Positions 10,340 through 21,301 of a stretch of 64,000 nucleotides of DNA are shown here, piece after piece. Position 1 is the stretch's first letter. Each line of letters begins with the position of its first letter. Location: NCBI GenBank assembly GCA_003707065.3, contig PPXM03000002.1, positions 434,001 through 498,000 of the forward strand, in the 5' to 3' direction. The DNA comes from Trigonopsis variabilis. Its lineage: Eukaryota; Ascomycota; Trigonopsidomycetes; Trigonopsidales; Trigonopsidaceae. Made by a program: the position numbers and the translations under genes. A model generated the notes under the pieces. The model searched no databases, was not told the DNA's origin, and saw only the letters and a program-made list of their open reading frames with translations.

Positions 10340-10472
10340 CATCGGATGACGGGGAAGTGGGCAAGGTGATTGAATCAGGTTAGGATGAGGTGTATTCTAG
10401 GAGTTTTTGGGTCTATTGTTTAATACATGCAGCTTTAGGGTCTTGACTTGATATCCGTAGACTATTTTACAC

Positions 10473-12933
10473 TCACTGTCCCGCCAAGCTATCTAGGTAT
10501 TCCTTGTGCAGCTTAGCTTGGTTCTGCTGGAACTTGGCGAGCTTCTTGCGCGCGCTCTTTGTCACCTCTTCGCCTTGGGCATCGACAAGAGGCAACCCCT
10601 GTTCATCAAACTCCTTGTATTTGCCTTTGTATTCGTCAAGCTCTTTAAACATGTCTTGGGGTGAGACCTTCCCTTTAGCCAGCCGCTCAGCCTTCCTCGC
10701 TGCTTCCGCGGCTTCCAACTCGGCCTTTCGCCGCTCTTTCTCGAGCTCCCTCGACGCGCGCTCTTCTCGCTGCTCGATCAACGTATCTTTCTCTTTGGAG
10801 TCGAGGAACTTGACCAAAGCTCCCTGCCCCGACTGCTGATCACCGCTGCTTCGGTCATCGAGCGACACTCCGAGCTCGAGCAAATCGTAATCGCGCACAC
10901 GGTCGCTCAATGCAAGAATATCACCATAAGGGGCCTTGGCAATGGCGGCACGCCGAACCTCATCTCTGAACTTGGACAAGACACTCAGATAAGGAAGAAG
11001 AAGTTGCTGTTTGGACGCTCCAGTCTCGCCCGTGCTCTGTCCGGTCACATTCTGGACAAAGGCCTCCTCTTCTTCCGCCGTCCGCCAGCCGATTCCATCA
11101 GCAGAGGGAGGGAAGCCGAAAATATCTAGCATATGAGTGATCCATCCGCACACCTGGCCCACAAACGGTGTTCTGGCGTCTGGGCCTGTGGTGGCCAAGT
11201 ACGTGTTTGTAGTCGAGACCAAATCCAATAACAGGGACAGTGCGACAGGCGTAGCAAGGTTATCACACAGAGCAGCATGCACCTGCTTTTGAGTCTTGAT
11301 GAGGCTCGCTAGCAGACCTTTTTCGTGAGCAGTGAAGGAGAGGTCTTTGGTCTTGGCTTGAGAAACAAGATGGTTATATTCCAAAGTCAGGGCTCGGACA
11401 TTTGAGAAAAACTTGTTCAGCGTACTTTCGTATGCTCTAACTTCGGTCAGAAGGCTTTCTTTGAAATCAAGCTGATTGTTCCATTGCTGCAGCGCAAAGG
11501 CAAGCCGTAGCTGACGAGGACTATGCTTGGCCACCGCTTCCCGAATTGTTATGAAATTCTTGAGAGATTTCGACATCTTGAGCCCTTCGATATGGAGATG
11601 GCCGACATGTAAGAAATAGTTGACCCACTGATCACAGTTGAAGCAGCCTTCCGACTGAGCAATCTCATTGTCGTGATGGGGAAAAGCCAGGTCGATACCT
11701 CCTGAATGAATGTCGATCCGAGGACCAAGAATTTCTGTCGCCATCACACTGCACTCGATATGCCAGCCTGGCCGACCTTTACCCCAAGGAGAATCCCAAG
11801 CCGGCTCGCCGGGTTTGCTTGACTTCCATAGCGCAAAGTCATTCTTGACCTTTTTGGCACCCCCTTTTGATAATGATCCTTCTCCTTCGTCGATCAATTC
11901 GGCTTTGCCCTTGTTCCAAGGCTGGAGCTTAGCGTAGTGATGTCCTTTAGCCTCAAAAGCAACAGTATCAAAGTACACACTTCCTCCGCTTTCGTAAGCA
12001 AACCCATTTTTCATGATCTGCTCGACAAACTGGACAATCTGATCGACGTATTCCGAAACTCTCGTGACCACCGTTGGCTCTAAGACATTCAATAGTCTCA
12101 TGTCTTGGTCAAAATGGCGTTCCCATTTAGCAGCTAGGTTCCTGAATATTTTGGCATCGGTGACTTCACTGCCCAACTCGGCATCTAACACAGGCACCAG
12201 GATATCTTTGACCTTGTCATAAAACTCGTCAGGCTTGATGGTCTGATCTTTAACTCCAGCCAGCGCTTCGGATCCAGCTTGAAGTGCTTTGATATGCATA
12301 GGCAATTTGGGATGTTCCAGAGATAGCGAGCTAACTTTAAGCGATGCAAGCCAATCATTGAAATTATCGAGCACAATCTCCTTTCCTTCCCCGACAATCT
12401 CTTTCAAGTTCGCTTTGAAAAATGCCACCCACGCCTCCTTAACTTTAGTTGTGACCTCATCTGTAATTTCAGGATGCTGAGTCTTGTACTGGTCAAAGAG
12501 AAAGTTTTGTCGAGCTCGAAGGATAATCTTGAAGGCATTAGTAAGGTCACCAGAAATCTACCTACCTTATCATCGATATCGGTGACATTTTGGACAAAAA
12601 TCACTTCATATCCAAAGTAGTTCTGTAAGATCCGACGGGAAATATCAGTCGAGACGTAATTTCTGCCTTGTTAGCCTTTTTTATTTTCTCCTGTGTATTA
12701 CCTAGCATGGCCCATATGAGCAGTGTCATATACAGTGGGACCACAGCAGTACCACTTGACGATCTTTCCATCTATGGGAATAAACTCATTCTAGTCGTTA
12801 GCACAGTCATTCTCCAGATCCAGCTAACCTTCTGGCGCGTAAGCGTATTATACAAGCACAATTCAGGCTCATCTTTCTTCTCCTGGGGTGCATGCCATGG
12901 CGCTTGCTGTGTAGATTGACTTGCACTAGACAT
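10473..12933 (-). CDS. CRS1: Cysteine--tRNA ligase
   Basis: A four-exon gene (12933-12829, 12790-12702, 12662-12566, 12527-10473; introns of 38, 39 and 38 nt) encoding 781 residues. It joins Cys to tRNA-Cys using ATP. The class I signatures are clear: [19 protein letters not shown] contains the HIGH motif (HMGH) and a zinc-ligand cysteine, and [10 protein letters not shown] is the KMSKS loop. Further zinc-site elements appear as WHIECSVMA and [10 protein letters not shown]. The C-terminal 150 residues are a lysine- and glutamate-rich helical extension, as in eukaryotic cytosolic enzymes. Only one such gene is visible, and no mitochondrial presequence is evident at the chosen Met ([12 protein letters not shown]). 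A GTCACGTG box lies 210 bp upstream. Confidence 0.97.
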
Positions 12934-13649
12934 TTGACGGACTCTTAAGCTCGCAGACCAAGGCCTTTTACCAAAAACACAATGAAAGTAAGACTGATAA
13001 AGAAAGGTTGACGGCTTGGTGAGTATACGGGACGTTCTAGCCTGATGACAATACACTCCCATTCACAGACGTTTACAGCCTGTGGTTAATAAAGATAAAG
13101 TCTCAATCGTGTCAGCCCAGTAGAAGAGTATTCTTCGCTACGGTCACGTGGGCTGACGAGGAACGTATCGCTACAATTGGAAGAGAACTCAAGAAGTGTA
13201 CTTATTTTACGATATATAGGAATTTTAACTAATGGAAATATAGAGGCGAGCTCAGGTTGTACAAAAATAAGGGACGTTGGGTATCTAGTGTGGCTGAGTG
13301 ATCTATTAATACATCTTATGAGACTCCCAAGCCATGGACGCTGTATTGTATACGAATGTAGAAATAAACATACTACATTAACGCGCAAGTATTTATGATT
13401 GTAGCTTTCTCTACTTAACCAAGACCGGCGTATGAAGGCGCCTTTAGGACTTGAGTTTGCAAGCAAGATGAATGCTTTGAAATGGCCGTCTTTATTGTTA
13501 TATGAGCATCTTCAGAACACATACGTGCTCAATAAACGATGCGCTCATAGTGTAGGGCTTTCAGACGAACGGAGTTCTCTCCATCTTGAGGGCCGTCAAA
13601 CCCGCTCAGAGATCAGAAGTGGTAAGGTCAACTCTGAAAACAATTATCG
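12934..13649. other. Intergenic region upstream of CRS1
   Basis: A 716-bp AT-rich stretch between the CRS1 start and the calcineurin stop (both minus strand). It holds a GTCACGTG box at 13143-13150 and presumably the calcineurin 3' untranslated region. Open frames here are short and unconvincing. I see no tRNA or other RNA gene. Confidence 0.55.
13143..13150 (+). promoter_or_regulatory. GTCACGTG box
   Basis: An exact GTCACGTG within ggtcacgtgggc, 210 bp upstream of the CRS1 start codon. It is one of several copies in non-coding DNA of this window. Confidence 0.4.
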
Positions 13650-15590
13650 CTATAATACATCAGAGCTCAGTCTCCTAACCAGTCGCTTAAGATCTTCGTC
13701 GTTGTCAACCTCTGAAAGTGCCTTGTTAACAGCCATTTGACGATTCTGGTGTTCACGCTCATGGATCTCGTCAGGCGTAGGAGGCAAGCTTTCGTTTTCT
13801 TGATCGGCCGCTCTTGCCTCCTCGAATGAGTGGATTGCATCCCGGATGCCTTGAGTTCCCAGCATAAGTGTGCCTTTGGGCAATTTACCGCCAGGTACAA
13901 AGGTCTTGAGCTCGCTAACAGATTCGGATTCCTCGCGAAGGACCTGGAAAATGCGCGACATTCTTCCAATGGCCAAGATCTTTGGACGCAGGGAAGATGC
14001 AGTCTTGCGCTTGGGCGGTAGAGCTTCTCCTTTGGCCTCGATATCTGACAGTTCGTCTTCGGCTTCGAGCTCTTCTTTGGTGCACACGTTCAACAATGAT
14101 ATTAGCATTTCTGTTATCTTTTCACCAACAAAAGGTAACGACCAAGTGAAAACATCCATAAAGTTTGGCAGCCAGTACGGATGAGGAGCACAGCTGACTT
14201 GGCGGATATTCATGATGTTATTGTCATACTTCAACACTGCACCTTTATTATTATAAGCGTCGAGATAATTTGGAGCCGAAAAGATCGTCAAAACGCTGGG
14301 GAAACCAGTTTTGGTTTTTCGATACATCCTAAATCCCTGGTCTTGAGCTTCATGGGCTCTTATTATTGAGAGCAGGCCGTTTTTCTCCAGAAAAGCACAG
14401 ACCGCAGGGTAAGTATAGTAATAAGAACAACCCCTCACTGGATTAGGAGTAAAGAGGGCTGTATCGTTCTCATTCCCAAAGTTCTCTGAGGGATCGGCCC
14501 ACAAGATGTCGCACATCAAGCCGCTTGTGGGAGGTTCCCGGAATCGATTCAAAACTTTGAGGTCATCCAGGGTACGTAATTCAGGTGATAAGCCACCATG
14601 GACACAGAGAAACTGACCATTGAGTAAGCAAGCTAACGGAAGGGCGTTGAAAGCTTCCAGGCAAGTAGCATAGATCCGCTCGGAGTACTTATGCAGACAC
14701 TCGAGTCGAAACGTAAAGTAATTAGTTAAATGTTTGCACTCGTGGTTCCCACGTAGAAGAAGCATCTTATTGGGATGGCAGATCTTGTAAGAAAGTAACA
14801 GTAAAAAGCACTCGATTGAGAAGTATCCCCTGTCGACATAGTCTCCCAGAAATAGATATTTGTTGGTTGCTGGGTCTCCTCCAGCATCAAAAAGTTTCAG
14901 TAAATCATAATACTGGCCATGGATATCACCACATACCGTCACTGGGTCGTGGACCTCTAGCATTGTAGGTTCTCGTTTCAAGACTCGGGTAGCATGCCGA
15001 ATTATGTAGATAGCTTGCTCTTCCTTTAGGCGACCTTCATGAAAGAAATGATCCTTCAGAAAGGTCGTGTTAGGTTTATAGTCTCGTTCTGTATTATGTA
15101 GATCAATAATTTCCCCTGGTTCGTGGAGGAATAACTCGTTATTGTCGGGTCTCTTACCGGTGGGAGGCTCCACCTCTTTGCACACTCGTTCTTTCGTGCT
15201 CACCTGAGTGCCGTCTTTTAATGTATATAATGAAAAGTTGGTTTCAGGTCTCATCTTCTTATCCTGAAAGGCTCGAATCGCATTCTCCAATTGCTTCTGA
15301 CTAGCACTCACCGTTGTGCTTGATCTCTCTGACGTATGGCTATTCTTTCCCAGGTTGTCTTCTCCTACTCTAGCCTTTGTTCCATTTTCCCAATTATTAT
15401 TCTCGTCGCTCTCTCTCCTTTTCTCCTTGACTCGATGCTCGTGACTCTCCATATTCGCTTTTCCCGGCTCTGATGATTCTGATGACGATCTCACTCGTTC
15501 ACTGGGTTGGTCTGGTTCCTTATGGCCAGATCCAACTCGCTTTTTTCCGCTGAATAGTCCAAAATGATTGCCTTTAGCGTGATCCGGCAT
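13650..15590 (-). CDS. CNA1: Calcineurin A, catalytic subunit (PP2B)
   Basis: An intronless 646-residue Ca2+/calmodulin-activated Ser/Thr phosphatase. The first 150 residues are a charged, Ser-rich extension of the kind that varies between fungi. The catalytic core carries the PPP motifs [18 protein letters not shown] and [15 protein letters not shown], and CVHGGLSPE and [11 protein letters not shown]. It is followed by the calcineurin-B-binding helix ([20 protein letters not shown]), the calmodulin-binding region ([19 protein letters not shown]) and the autoinhibitory part with [20 protein letters not shown]. The C-terminus is closest to ascomycete enzymes. It would dephosphorylate Crz1-type factors in stress signalling. 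The lack of any intron is unusual beside its neighbours. Confidence 0.97.
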   Translation of the reverse strand: MPDHAKGNHFGLFSGKKRVGSGHKEPDQPSERVRSSSESSEPGKANMESHEHRVKEKRRESDENNNWENGTKARVGEDNLGKNSHTSERSSTTVSASQKQLENAIRAFQDKKMRPETNFSLYTLKDGTQVSTKERVCKEVEPPTGKRPDNNELFLHEPGEIIDLHNTERDYKPNTTFLKDHFFHEGRLKEEQAIYIIRHATRVLKREPTMLEVHDPVTVCGDIHGQYYDLLKLFDAGGDPATNKYLFLGDYVDRGYFSIECFLLLLSYKICHPNKMLLLRGNHECKHLTNYFTFRLECLHKYSERIYATCLEAFNALPLACLLNGQFLCVHGGLSPELRTLDDLKVLNRFREPPTSGLMCDILWADPSENFGNENDTALFTPNPVRGCSYYYTYPAVCAFLEKNGLLSIIRAHEAQDQGFRMYRKTKTGFPSVLTIFSAPNYLDAYNNKGAVLKYDNNIMNIRQVSCAPHPYWLPNFMDVFTWSLPFVGEKITEMLISLLNVCTKEELEAEDELSDIEAKGEALPPKRKTASSLRPKILAIGRMSRIFQVLREESESVSELKTFVPGGKLPKGTLMLGTQGIRDAIHSFEEARAADQENESLPPTPDEIHEREHQNRQMAVNKALSEVDNDEDLKRLVRRLSSDVL

Positions 15591-15990
15591 TACACAAGAT
15601 GACGTTGGTGCCAGTGACGACGGCGACGGCTTCGTTACACGGCGATCCGCTTACTGCGACTATGGCTCGTGCGCTATTGCCAGCTTATCACGACTGAGCG
15701 ATGGCTGAGCTTGTAATTCGGTGCTCCTGTATGAGAGGTCCACACCTTATAACTAGCAGTGCTCTCAGAGGAATCAATTGATTAATTTGCATGATAGCGG
15801 AGATAGATATGGCAAGTGCATCCAAATAAATTACTACGGCTGTGACCTCGAGATAAATTCTTGATCCAGATATTCTTAGGTATTTCTTACAGTCCACTCG
15901 ACCTCAATGCAGCTACGTAGAAAATTTCCTGCCTTTCTTTAACGCTGGAATTACTGTCATACACGGCATACTATCACATAGATTTCACGA
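15591..15990. other. Intergenic region upstream of calcineurin
   Basis: A 400-bp spacer between the CNA1 start and the stop of the isomerase gene. The half next to CNA1 is GC-richer (tgacgacggcgacggc) and is presumably its promoter. No coding or RNA signal is visible. Confidence 0.5.
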
Positions 15991-16922
15991 CTATAATTTG
16001 GAAAAGGTCGCTGGCTTCTTTGTAAAGAAGGCCTCTGCAGCCTTCTTGGTATCTCCTCCGATCCCAAATCCGTTCCAATTGGCAACAAAGGTCAATCCTT
16101 AAGTTAGTACAGCCTTTAGCATCATAGTCACCGTCAGCAATGGGACGATCCAGGGAATAGTTGATGACTTGCTTTGTTCCCACCACACCAACAGGAGATT
16201 TAGTATTGATGACCTTGGCAATTTTGAGTGCTTCGCCATATAACTGATCATGAGAATCCAAGACTTTAGAAAGGAAGCCATGTTGATAAGCTTCCTTAGA
16301 ATCAAAGACTCTTGCTGTGAACGCAAGCTCTTTGACCCATGATAGTGATCCCACGCAGCGATGAAACCTCTGAAGGGTACCCATATCAGCCGGAAAGCCA
16401 AAGTCGATCTCTTTAATACAGAATTTACTATCGGCAGAGGCGAGCCTGATATCGGCCGAGCTAATAATGTCAATTCCTAGCCCAAAGCAGATGCCGTGCA
16501 CCACACTAATAACCGCTTCTTTTAGCTTTGCTTGACAGAATCTTCACTTACGCTTGGTACATCTTTCAATTGCTCCAGTGAGGAACTTAGATCAGCCATC
16601 GCCGTACGTGTATACTCACCTGATGCTGTTCAATCTTGCTCTTGGTCCGAATGCCTTGGCGAGAAATATCTCTCGAGCCCTCTGACCATGAAGCTAGACT
16701 GGCCAAGTCAATTCCGGCAGTGAAAGCTCTTCCTTCACCGCCAAAGATAATCACTTGCACCTCATTGTCTTGACTCAGTCTATCAAAAATGTCACTGAAT
16801 TGGGTCCAAGTCTGGTCATCAAACGCATTCAGCTTATCAGCGCGATTTACTTTGACTATATAAATCCCTGGCTCAGCTATGCGCACGGTGAAGTTCGTGA
16901 ATTCTTTGTAGTTGTCCGTCAT
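15991..16922 (-). CDS. Peroxisomal delta3,5-delta2,4-dienoyl-CoA isomerase
   Basis: A four-exon gene (16922-16620, 16585-16552, 16515-16132, 16097-15991; introns 34, 36 and 34 nt) encoding 275 residues of the crotonase fold. The oxyanion-hole segments are AFTAGIDL and VHGICFGLGID. The line SADIRLA...CIKEIDFGFPADMGTLQR carries the three acidic residues (Asp, Glu, Asp) of the ECH1/dienoyl-CoA isomerase subfamily, which acts in beta-oxidation of odd-position double bonds. Splicing the last intron yields an end reading PATFSKL, a canonical PTS1 signal for peroxisome import. If this 34-nt intron is kept, the frame shifts without an immediate stop and SKL is lost. The 34-nt second exon is unusually short. 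It shares a 201-bp divergent promoter with the next gene. Confidence 0.88.
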
Positions 16923-17123
16923 GATGGACCAATTTGTGGGGTAAGCGTTCAGTAACCAAGCGTCGATACTGCTTGGGACCAATTCGAGGCGGTTGACTTG
17001 TCCCAAGGTGCATGTGAATGATATTGGGAGACCCATATGTGGACCGTCCATCTAGGAGAGAACGTTACTGTATCGCTTTTCTTTTTAATCTCCCAAGGCG
17101 ACCATACTAGACTTGTCCGTCTC

Positions 17124-17879
17124 ATGCCGACTCATCTTCCCGCATCTTCTGATTGGCCCCAAGGAGTGATATACTATCAATCACCTTCTGTCCCAAGCCC
17201 TGAATACGTGTAAGGAGCGTCGCTTCTATTGCTGACTGACCAAAGTCTTTTCCTTCTTCATGGTCTAGGTGATACCATAGAACCTTATAAGGCTCTCGCC
17301 AATGCTTTCAACTTACCCAACACTGTTGTCTACGCCATTCAGGCTCCAACACCGCTGCCTTTTGGACTAGGAGGCTATCATTGGTGTAATGATATCACTT
17401 TTGCTCCCGGTAATGACGGCCCTGGTGCCCTTGACCCGGACGGGGACTTTTCAAAATCACGGGATCTTCTCGAATCCATTATAAAGAATGTGTTTATATC
17501 AAAATGTGGCTTCAGTCTGTCGAAGATTATCCTCTTTGGCTACGGCCAAGGTGGTATGGTAGCGCTCGATCTGGCTACTCGATTTGATCTGGCTGGAGTT
17601 GTTTCGATTGGAGGCTGGATCCCCGAACAATCGTTGAAGATTATGCCGACGGGAAAATTCTCTACCAAGGTACTCATTTGTGGAGGCCACAAAAACTCTG
17701 CCTTGACTAAAGAACGCTTGGAAGTTATAGAGAATATCTTCAAAGACAATTACAGACAAGTGGTTTTAGAGTCTGACGGTGATGTTATTCCCAAAACTAA
17801 ACAAGATATGGCTCCAATCCTACGCTTTCTTCTACGGATCGTTGCAGCCGATGAGCTGGCTCGCCAGGGTTTACATTAG
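17124..17879 (+). CDS. Phospholipase/carboxylesterase-like protein lacking the serine nucleophile
   Basis: Two exons (17124-17209, 17246-17879; 36-nt intron ending in AAAG) give 239 residues of the acyl-protein-thioesterase-like alpha/beta hydrolase fold. The oxyanion strand is present (LFLLHGLGD), as is the following PTPLPFGLGGYHW. The nucleophile elbow, however, reads GYGQGGMVAL, with Gly where the catalytic Ser of GxSxG should be. The usual downstream D...H segment is not clear either (ICGGHKNSALTKERL). I recall fungal relatives with GFGQGG, so this may be an established non-hydrolytic branch rather than a local mutation. It is likely cytosolic and its role is unknown. It is convergent with the CAF-1 gene (164 bp). 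Confidence 0.8.
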
Positions 17880-18043
17880 ACCAGGCTTCGTTCCTGAATA
17901 TACAGAAGCAACTATGTATACCTTTGGTACCTCGTGAGTATCCAGGCTCTAGTAAGTAGAGCCCCCACAGCCTTGCATATCAAACAAGTGCATAATAAAG
18001 GATGAGCCTGAACATGAAGGGGTTCCCGTGATTTGGAGCCTTC

Positions 18044-19843
18044 TCAAGTGTATGACTGCACTTTGTACATTATATTATGCGGATCATTCATTCCTAAATA
18101 ATGATCTTTTATGCACTGATGGACAGTCCATCTCTTTTCTGCCTCGCGCTTGCCTTGCCGCTTAGCCACAACTTGTAATGTAGCCCTGATCCGGTCCTTG
18201 GGGATCCGAGGGAAGTCTTTCTTTAATATCTCAATCATCATCACCTTATTGCAGTCATTTCCATCTATTATCCGTAGAAATCTCGGCATGTCGCTATCGC
18301 TGACTTTCTTCGATTCTAATGCATTCAACTTACTCATTTCCATACCAGCACCGCTATCGGCTCCTGCCTTATCCGCAGCCGGCTTGGTTTCAATATCTAC
18401 TCCAGTTGTCCAGTAATCTTTGAAAGGATCCAAGGGCAATGACAGGTCTGAACCGAGAAGCTGAGCCCTCATGTTGTGAAAAGGACCTTTCTCCCGCCCT
18501 TCCCAGCATATTCCTATCTGAACAGGTATTAAGGGCATGACTTTAGAGCGACGTCCTTGATCCTCACTATCATCCAAAAATGAGTCCTCGCTAGCCGTAT
18601 CCATGTCATCTACTTCTTCTTCATCGCTGTCATTCAGATCCTCTCCATCATCCTCTTCTATCCATTCCAAATCCGAGTCAACGTCATAATTTAGGACATC
18701 CGATTTGAAGAAAGGGTTATTCCGAGGAAGTTTGATGTATTTCGAGAAACTGCCCACGTAAGGATATCTGAGAGTGTCGTGAAATTGGATGTGCTTCTTT
18801 GGTAGCTGAGAGAGGAGCTTCCGTAGCTTATCCTCATCTATATCGTTATTATTCATCGCAAAAATGACTTCTCGAGCTGTTATTTTCGGCGCAACACCTC
18901 GGTGGATTTTTGGAAAAGACTTTGGAGCGTATATGGATTCCTTTGTAATGTCCTTGGACAGAATACCATCCAGTGATTTCTCAACAGATGCGCTATCTTT
19001 GATAGAGAACTGATTTTCTGCCATAATAGTGTCGGAGCGGATGGAGAAAGGAAGGAAATTGGCGTGGTAATCAGAAACCTGCTCTTGTATCTGACAGTCT
19101 GTTTCTTGAGCACAGACAGATTTAGCTTTTGCAAAAAATGTTGCAAGTTTTAGCTGTGATCGCTCTTGTTTCTCTTTATTCGCTCGATCCGCTTCTTCTT
19201 TCCTCTTTCGCTCTTCTTCTTTCTTCCTTCGGTCTTCCTCTTTCTTCTGCTTTTCCAGCTGCTTCTCTTCACGCTTCTTCTCCAGCTCTTGTCTCTTTCG
19301 CTCCTTTTCTTCCTCCCTCGCTGCCTTTTCTTCTAGCCGCCGCTTTTTCTCGGCCTCTCTCTCAGCTTCTTTTGCAGCCTTTTCCTCCATCTTTCGCTGT
19401 TTCTCAGCTTCACGTTCCCGGCTCTTGGCAGCTTTTTCTTCCATCCGTCGTTTCCTTTCGGCTTCCCGTTCTTCCTCTTTGGCAGCTTTCTCTTGTAGTC
19501 GGCGGGCCTGGTCTTCATCTTTGCCTACTCTAGCTGCTTTTGCAGGCCGTTTCCTTAAGGCTCGGCCATCGTCTGCTTCTAATGGCCGCTTTTGGCTTTC
19601 AGCGCAGTCGTCCCCATCCTTTGAAGCTATTCGGCTAGGAGAATCCAGCTCCTGTTCATTATCAGAGTTATTATTCACTTCAGGGCGAACGGGTGTAGTC
19701 GAAGGAGAATCCCCTGTAGCAATGACCCTGTCAAAAAGCGGTGAGCAGATACTTGACGGAGAAGATGAAATTGACCCATAAGAAACTGCCTGATCCTGAC
19801 ACTTGTCGATAGCAGGATAATCAGGTCTGGTCAGTGTGGTCAT
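18044..19843 (-). CDS. CAC1: Chromatin assembly factor 1 large subunit (p150/Cac1)
   Basis: A single-exon 599-residue protein. Residues about 105-228 form the very charged KER domain (repeated EEREAEKKRR-type units), a long single helix that measures DNA. Directly after it, QLKLATFF at residues 230-237 is a perfect PIP box (Q-x-x-L-x-x-F-F) for PCNA binding. The ED region follows: HIQFHDTLRYPYVGSFSKYI, then NYDVDSDLEWIEEDDGEDL and a run of acidic residues, the histone H3-H4 binding part. A winged-helix-like C-terminus (residues about 530-599) completes the family layout. CAF-1 deposits H3-H4 behind replication forks. Tandem MCB-like elements lie about 55-70 bp upstream of its start, fitting G1/S expression. 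Confidence 0.92.
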   Translation of the reverse strand: MTTLTRPDYPAIDKCQDQAVSYGSISSSPSSICSPLFDRVIATGDSPSTTPVRPEVNNNSDNEQELDSPSRIASKDGDDCAESQKRPLEADDGRALRKRPAKAARVGKDEDQARRLQEKAAKEEEREAERKRRMEEKAAKSREREAEKQRKMEEKAAKEAEREAEKKRRLEEKAAREEEKERKRQELEKKREEKQLEKQKKEEDRRKKEEERKRKEEADRANKEKQERSQLKLATFFAKAKSVCAQETDCQIQEQVSDYHANFLPFSIRSDTIMAENQFSIKDSASVEKSLDGILSKDITKESIYAPKSFPKIHRGVAPKITAREVIFAMNNNDIDEDKLRKLLSQLPKKHIQFHDTLRYPYVGSFSKYIKLPRNNPFFKSDVLNYDVDSDLEWIEEDDGEDLNDSDEEEVDDMDTASEDSFLDDSEDQGRRSKVMPLIPVQIGICWEGREKGPFHNMRAQLLGSDLSLPLDPFKDYWTTGVDIETKPAADKAGADSGAGMEMSKLNALESKKVSDSDMPRFLRIIDGNDCNKVMMIEILKKDFPRIPKDRIRATLQVVAKRQGKREAEKRWTVHQCIKDHYLGMNDPHNIMYKVQSYT

Positions 19844-20275
19844 TCTTGATCAAACGACCAGATAATAATCGCAATTAGATGAAATGATAATTAGTGACGC
19901 GACAAGACGCGTCAGTCCATAGCAACCGAATATAGCGAGCGCGGTGTAACAGCTGGGAATAGGAAGTAATATTCTGGCTACCTATATTTTCTTAGCTGGG
20001 AAATTGTGTGCTACGCCATTCTATGGACGTTGCAATGGGTTGAATAATAAGATACGCAGGTGTATTTAATTGCTCGTCTTGGTCCTGTTCCATCCTGAAG
20101 ACCTGCTCTCTTCTCACTGTTCATATTATGACCTGGAGAGCAACGGAGGCTTCTCAGATCAGATGTAGATTTGCTGCCGAATTGAATCTCGAGAGAGTTT
20201 GACGGAATTATGTGAGCATGAATAAATAAGTCTCCGTGTTCCAATGGTGATAACAGACTAATATACAATAAATCT
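19844..20275. other. CAC1 promoter and spacer
   Basis: A 432-bp spacer between the CAC1 start and the CFD1 stop, both on the minus strand. It contains the MCB-like pair at 19897-19912. Nothing else recognisable. Confidence 0.55.
19897..19912. promoter_or_regulatory. MCB-like pair upstream of CAC1
   Basis: ACGCGA at 19897-19902 and a perfect ACGCGT at 19907-19912 sit 54-69 bp upstream of the CAC1 start codon. ACGCGT is the MluI cell-cycle box bound by MBF in fungi. That MBF drives CAC1 here is inference. Confidence 0.6.
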
Positions 20276-21115
20276 TCAAGAGTCGTTAGGTTTTGTTCCA
20301 GAGTCGTGAATCTGGTTCAGGATCATGTCAGTGATGGATTCAAATATAGGACATAGAGCACAGTTTCCATAACTTTTTATCAATGGGTTGTCGGGGCTCT
20401 GCTCTTCAATGAGAGTGACAAAGGAGGGGTCGATAGGAACACATCCCAGGAAAGGGATTCCCTTAGATTCTGCCAGATGCTGTCCTCCTCCTTTAGAAAA
20501 GAGGTTGGTGCACTCGGAGCAGTGGGGGCAAACGTAGCCACTCATGTTTTCTATGACACCCAGAACCTTGAGATTAACCTTTGAACAGAAGCTGAGTTCT
20601 TTTCGAACGTCCTGCGTCGCCACAGCCTGAGGAGTCGTGACCAGAAGGGCTCCATCTGGCCAAGATGACTGGAGCTGCTCGATGATCGCTATATGTTCGT
20701 CCGACGTACCTGGAGGCGTATCGATGACGAGAAAGTCAAGCTCTCCCCACATCACGTCCGAGATGAATTGGCGGATCATTGCTGTTTTCTTGGGCCCACG
20801 CCACACAACGCTATTCCCACGATCAGCTAGCAAGAATCCTAATGACATTACTGCCAGTTGTCTTGAACTATCAGTGTAGACGGGCACCCATCCTGCAGAC
20901 GACTGATGGACCTGATGTCCTTCCAGGCCGAACATTCGAGGCAACGATGGCCCTGTAAGATCGATATCTAAAACTCCAACTTTAAAGCCCTTCCGTACTA
21001 GGCTTAAAACTAATTGAACGGTGACAGACGACTTTCCAACTCCTCCTTTTCCAGACAGAACGAGAAGGATATGTTTAACTTGCGCAAGACTGGGGTTCTC
21101 CGGGGGCCCAGACAT
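20276..21115 (-). CDS. CFD1: Cytosolic Fe-S cluster assembly P-loop ATPase Cfd1/NUBP2
   Basis: A single-exon 279-residue Mrp/NBP35-family ATPase. It has the deviant Walker A motif [11 protein letters not shown] near residue 20, [14 protein letters not shown] as the switch region, and the conserved [14 protein letters not shown] with the CxxC pair that holds the bridging 4Fe-4S cluster. There is no cysteine-rich N-terminal extension, which separates Cfd1 from its partner Nbp35. The two form the scaffold of the cytosolic iron-sulfur assembly machinery, which supplies nuclear and cytosolic proteins including DNA polymerases such as the one encoded at 33-36 kb. I start it at MSGPPENPS; upstream in-frame sequence lacks an ATG. 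It is divergent from the pICln gene with a 186-bp shared promoter. Confidence 0.95.
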   Translation of the reverse strand: MSGPPENPSLAQVKHILLVLSGKGGVGKSSVTVQLVLSLVRKGFKVGVLDIDLTGPSLPRMFGLEGHQVHQSSAGWVPVYTDSSRQLAVMSLGFLLADRGNSVVWRGPKKTAMIRQFISDVMWGELDFLVIDTPPGTSDEHIAIIEQLQSSWPDGALLVTTPQAVATQDVRKELSFCSKVNLKVLGVIENMSGYVCPHCSECTNLFSKGGGQHLAESKGIPFLGCVPIDPSFVTLIEEQSPDNPLIKSYGNCALCPIFESITDMILNQIHDSGTKPNDS

Positions 21116-21301
21116 GGCTGTGAAGGTCAAGACAAAATGTCACTGAAAATCAAAAGAGCCAGACGACGAAAAAGCACAAGACGGTGGTTTGATTTGTAAT
21201 GGCGTTGAAGGATCTGGGAGAACGTGATCATAATTACAGAGGGCGGTACTGTATTTACTGACTTCAGATACCTCCCATCTATATCCCATAGCTATCTTAG
21301 T

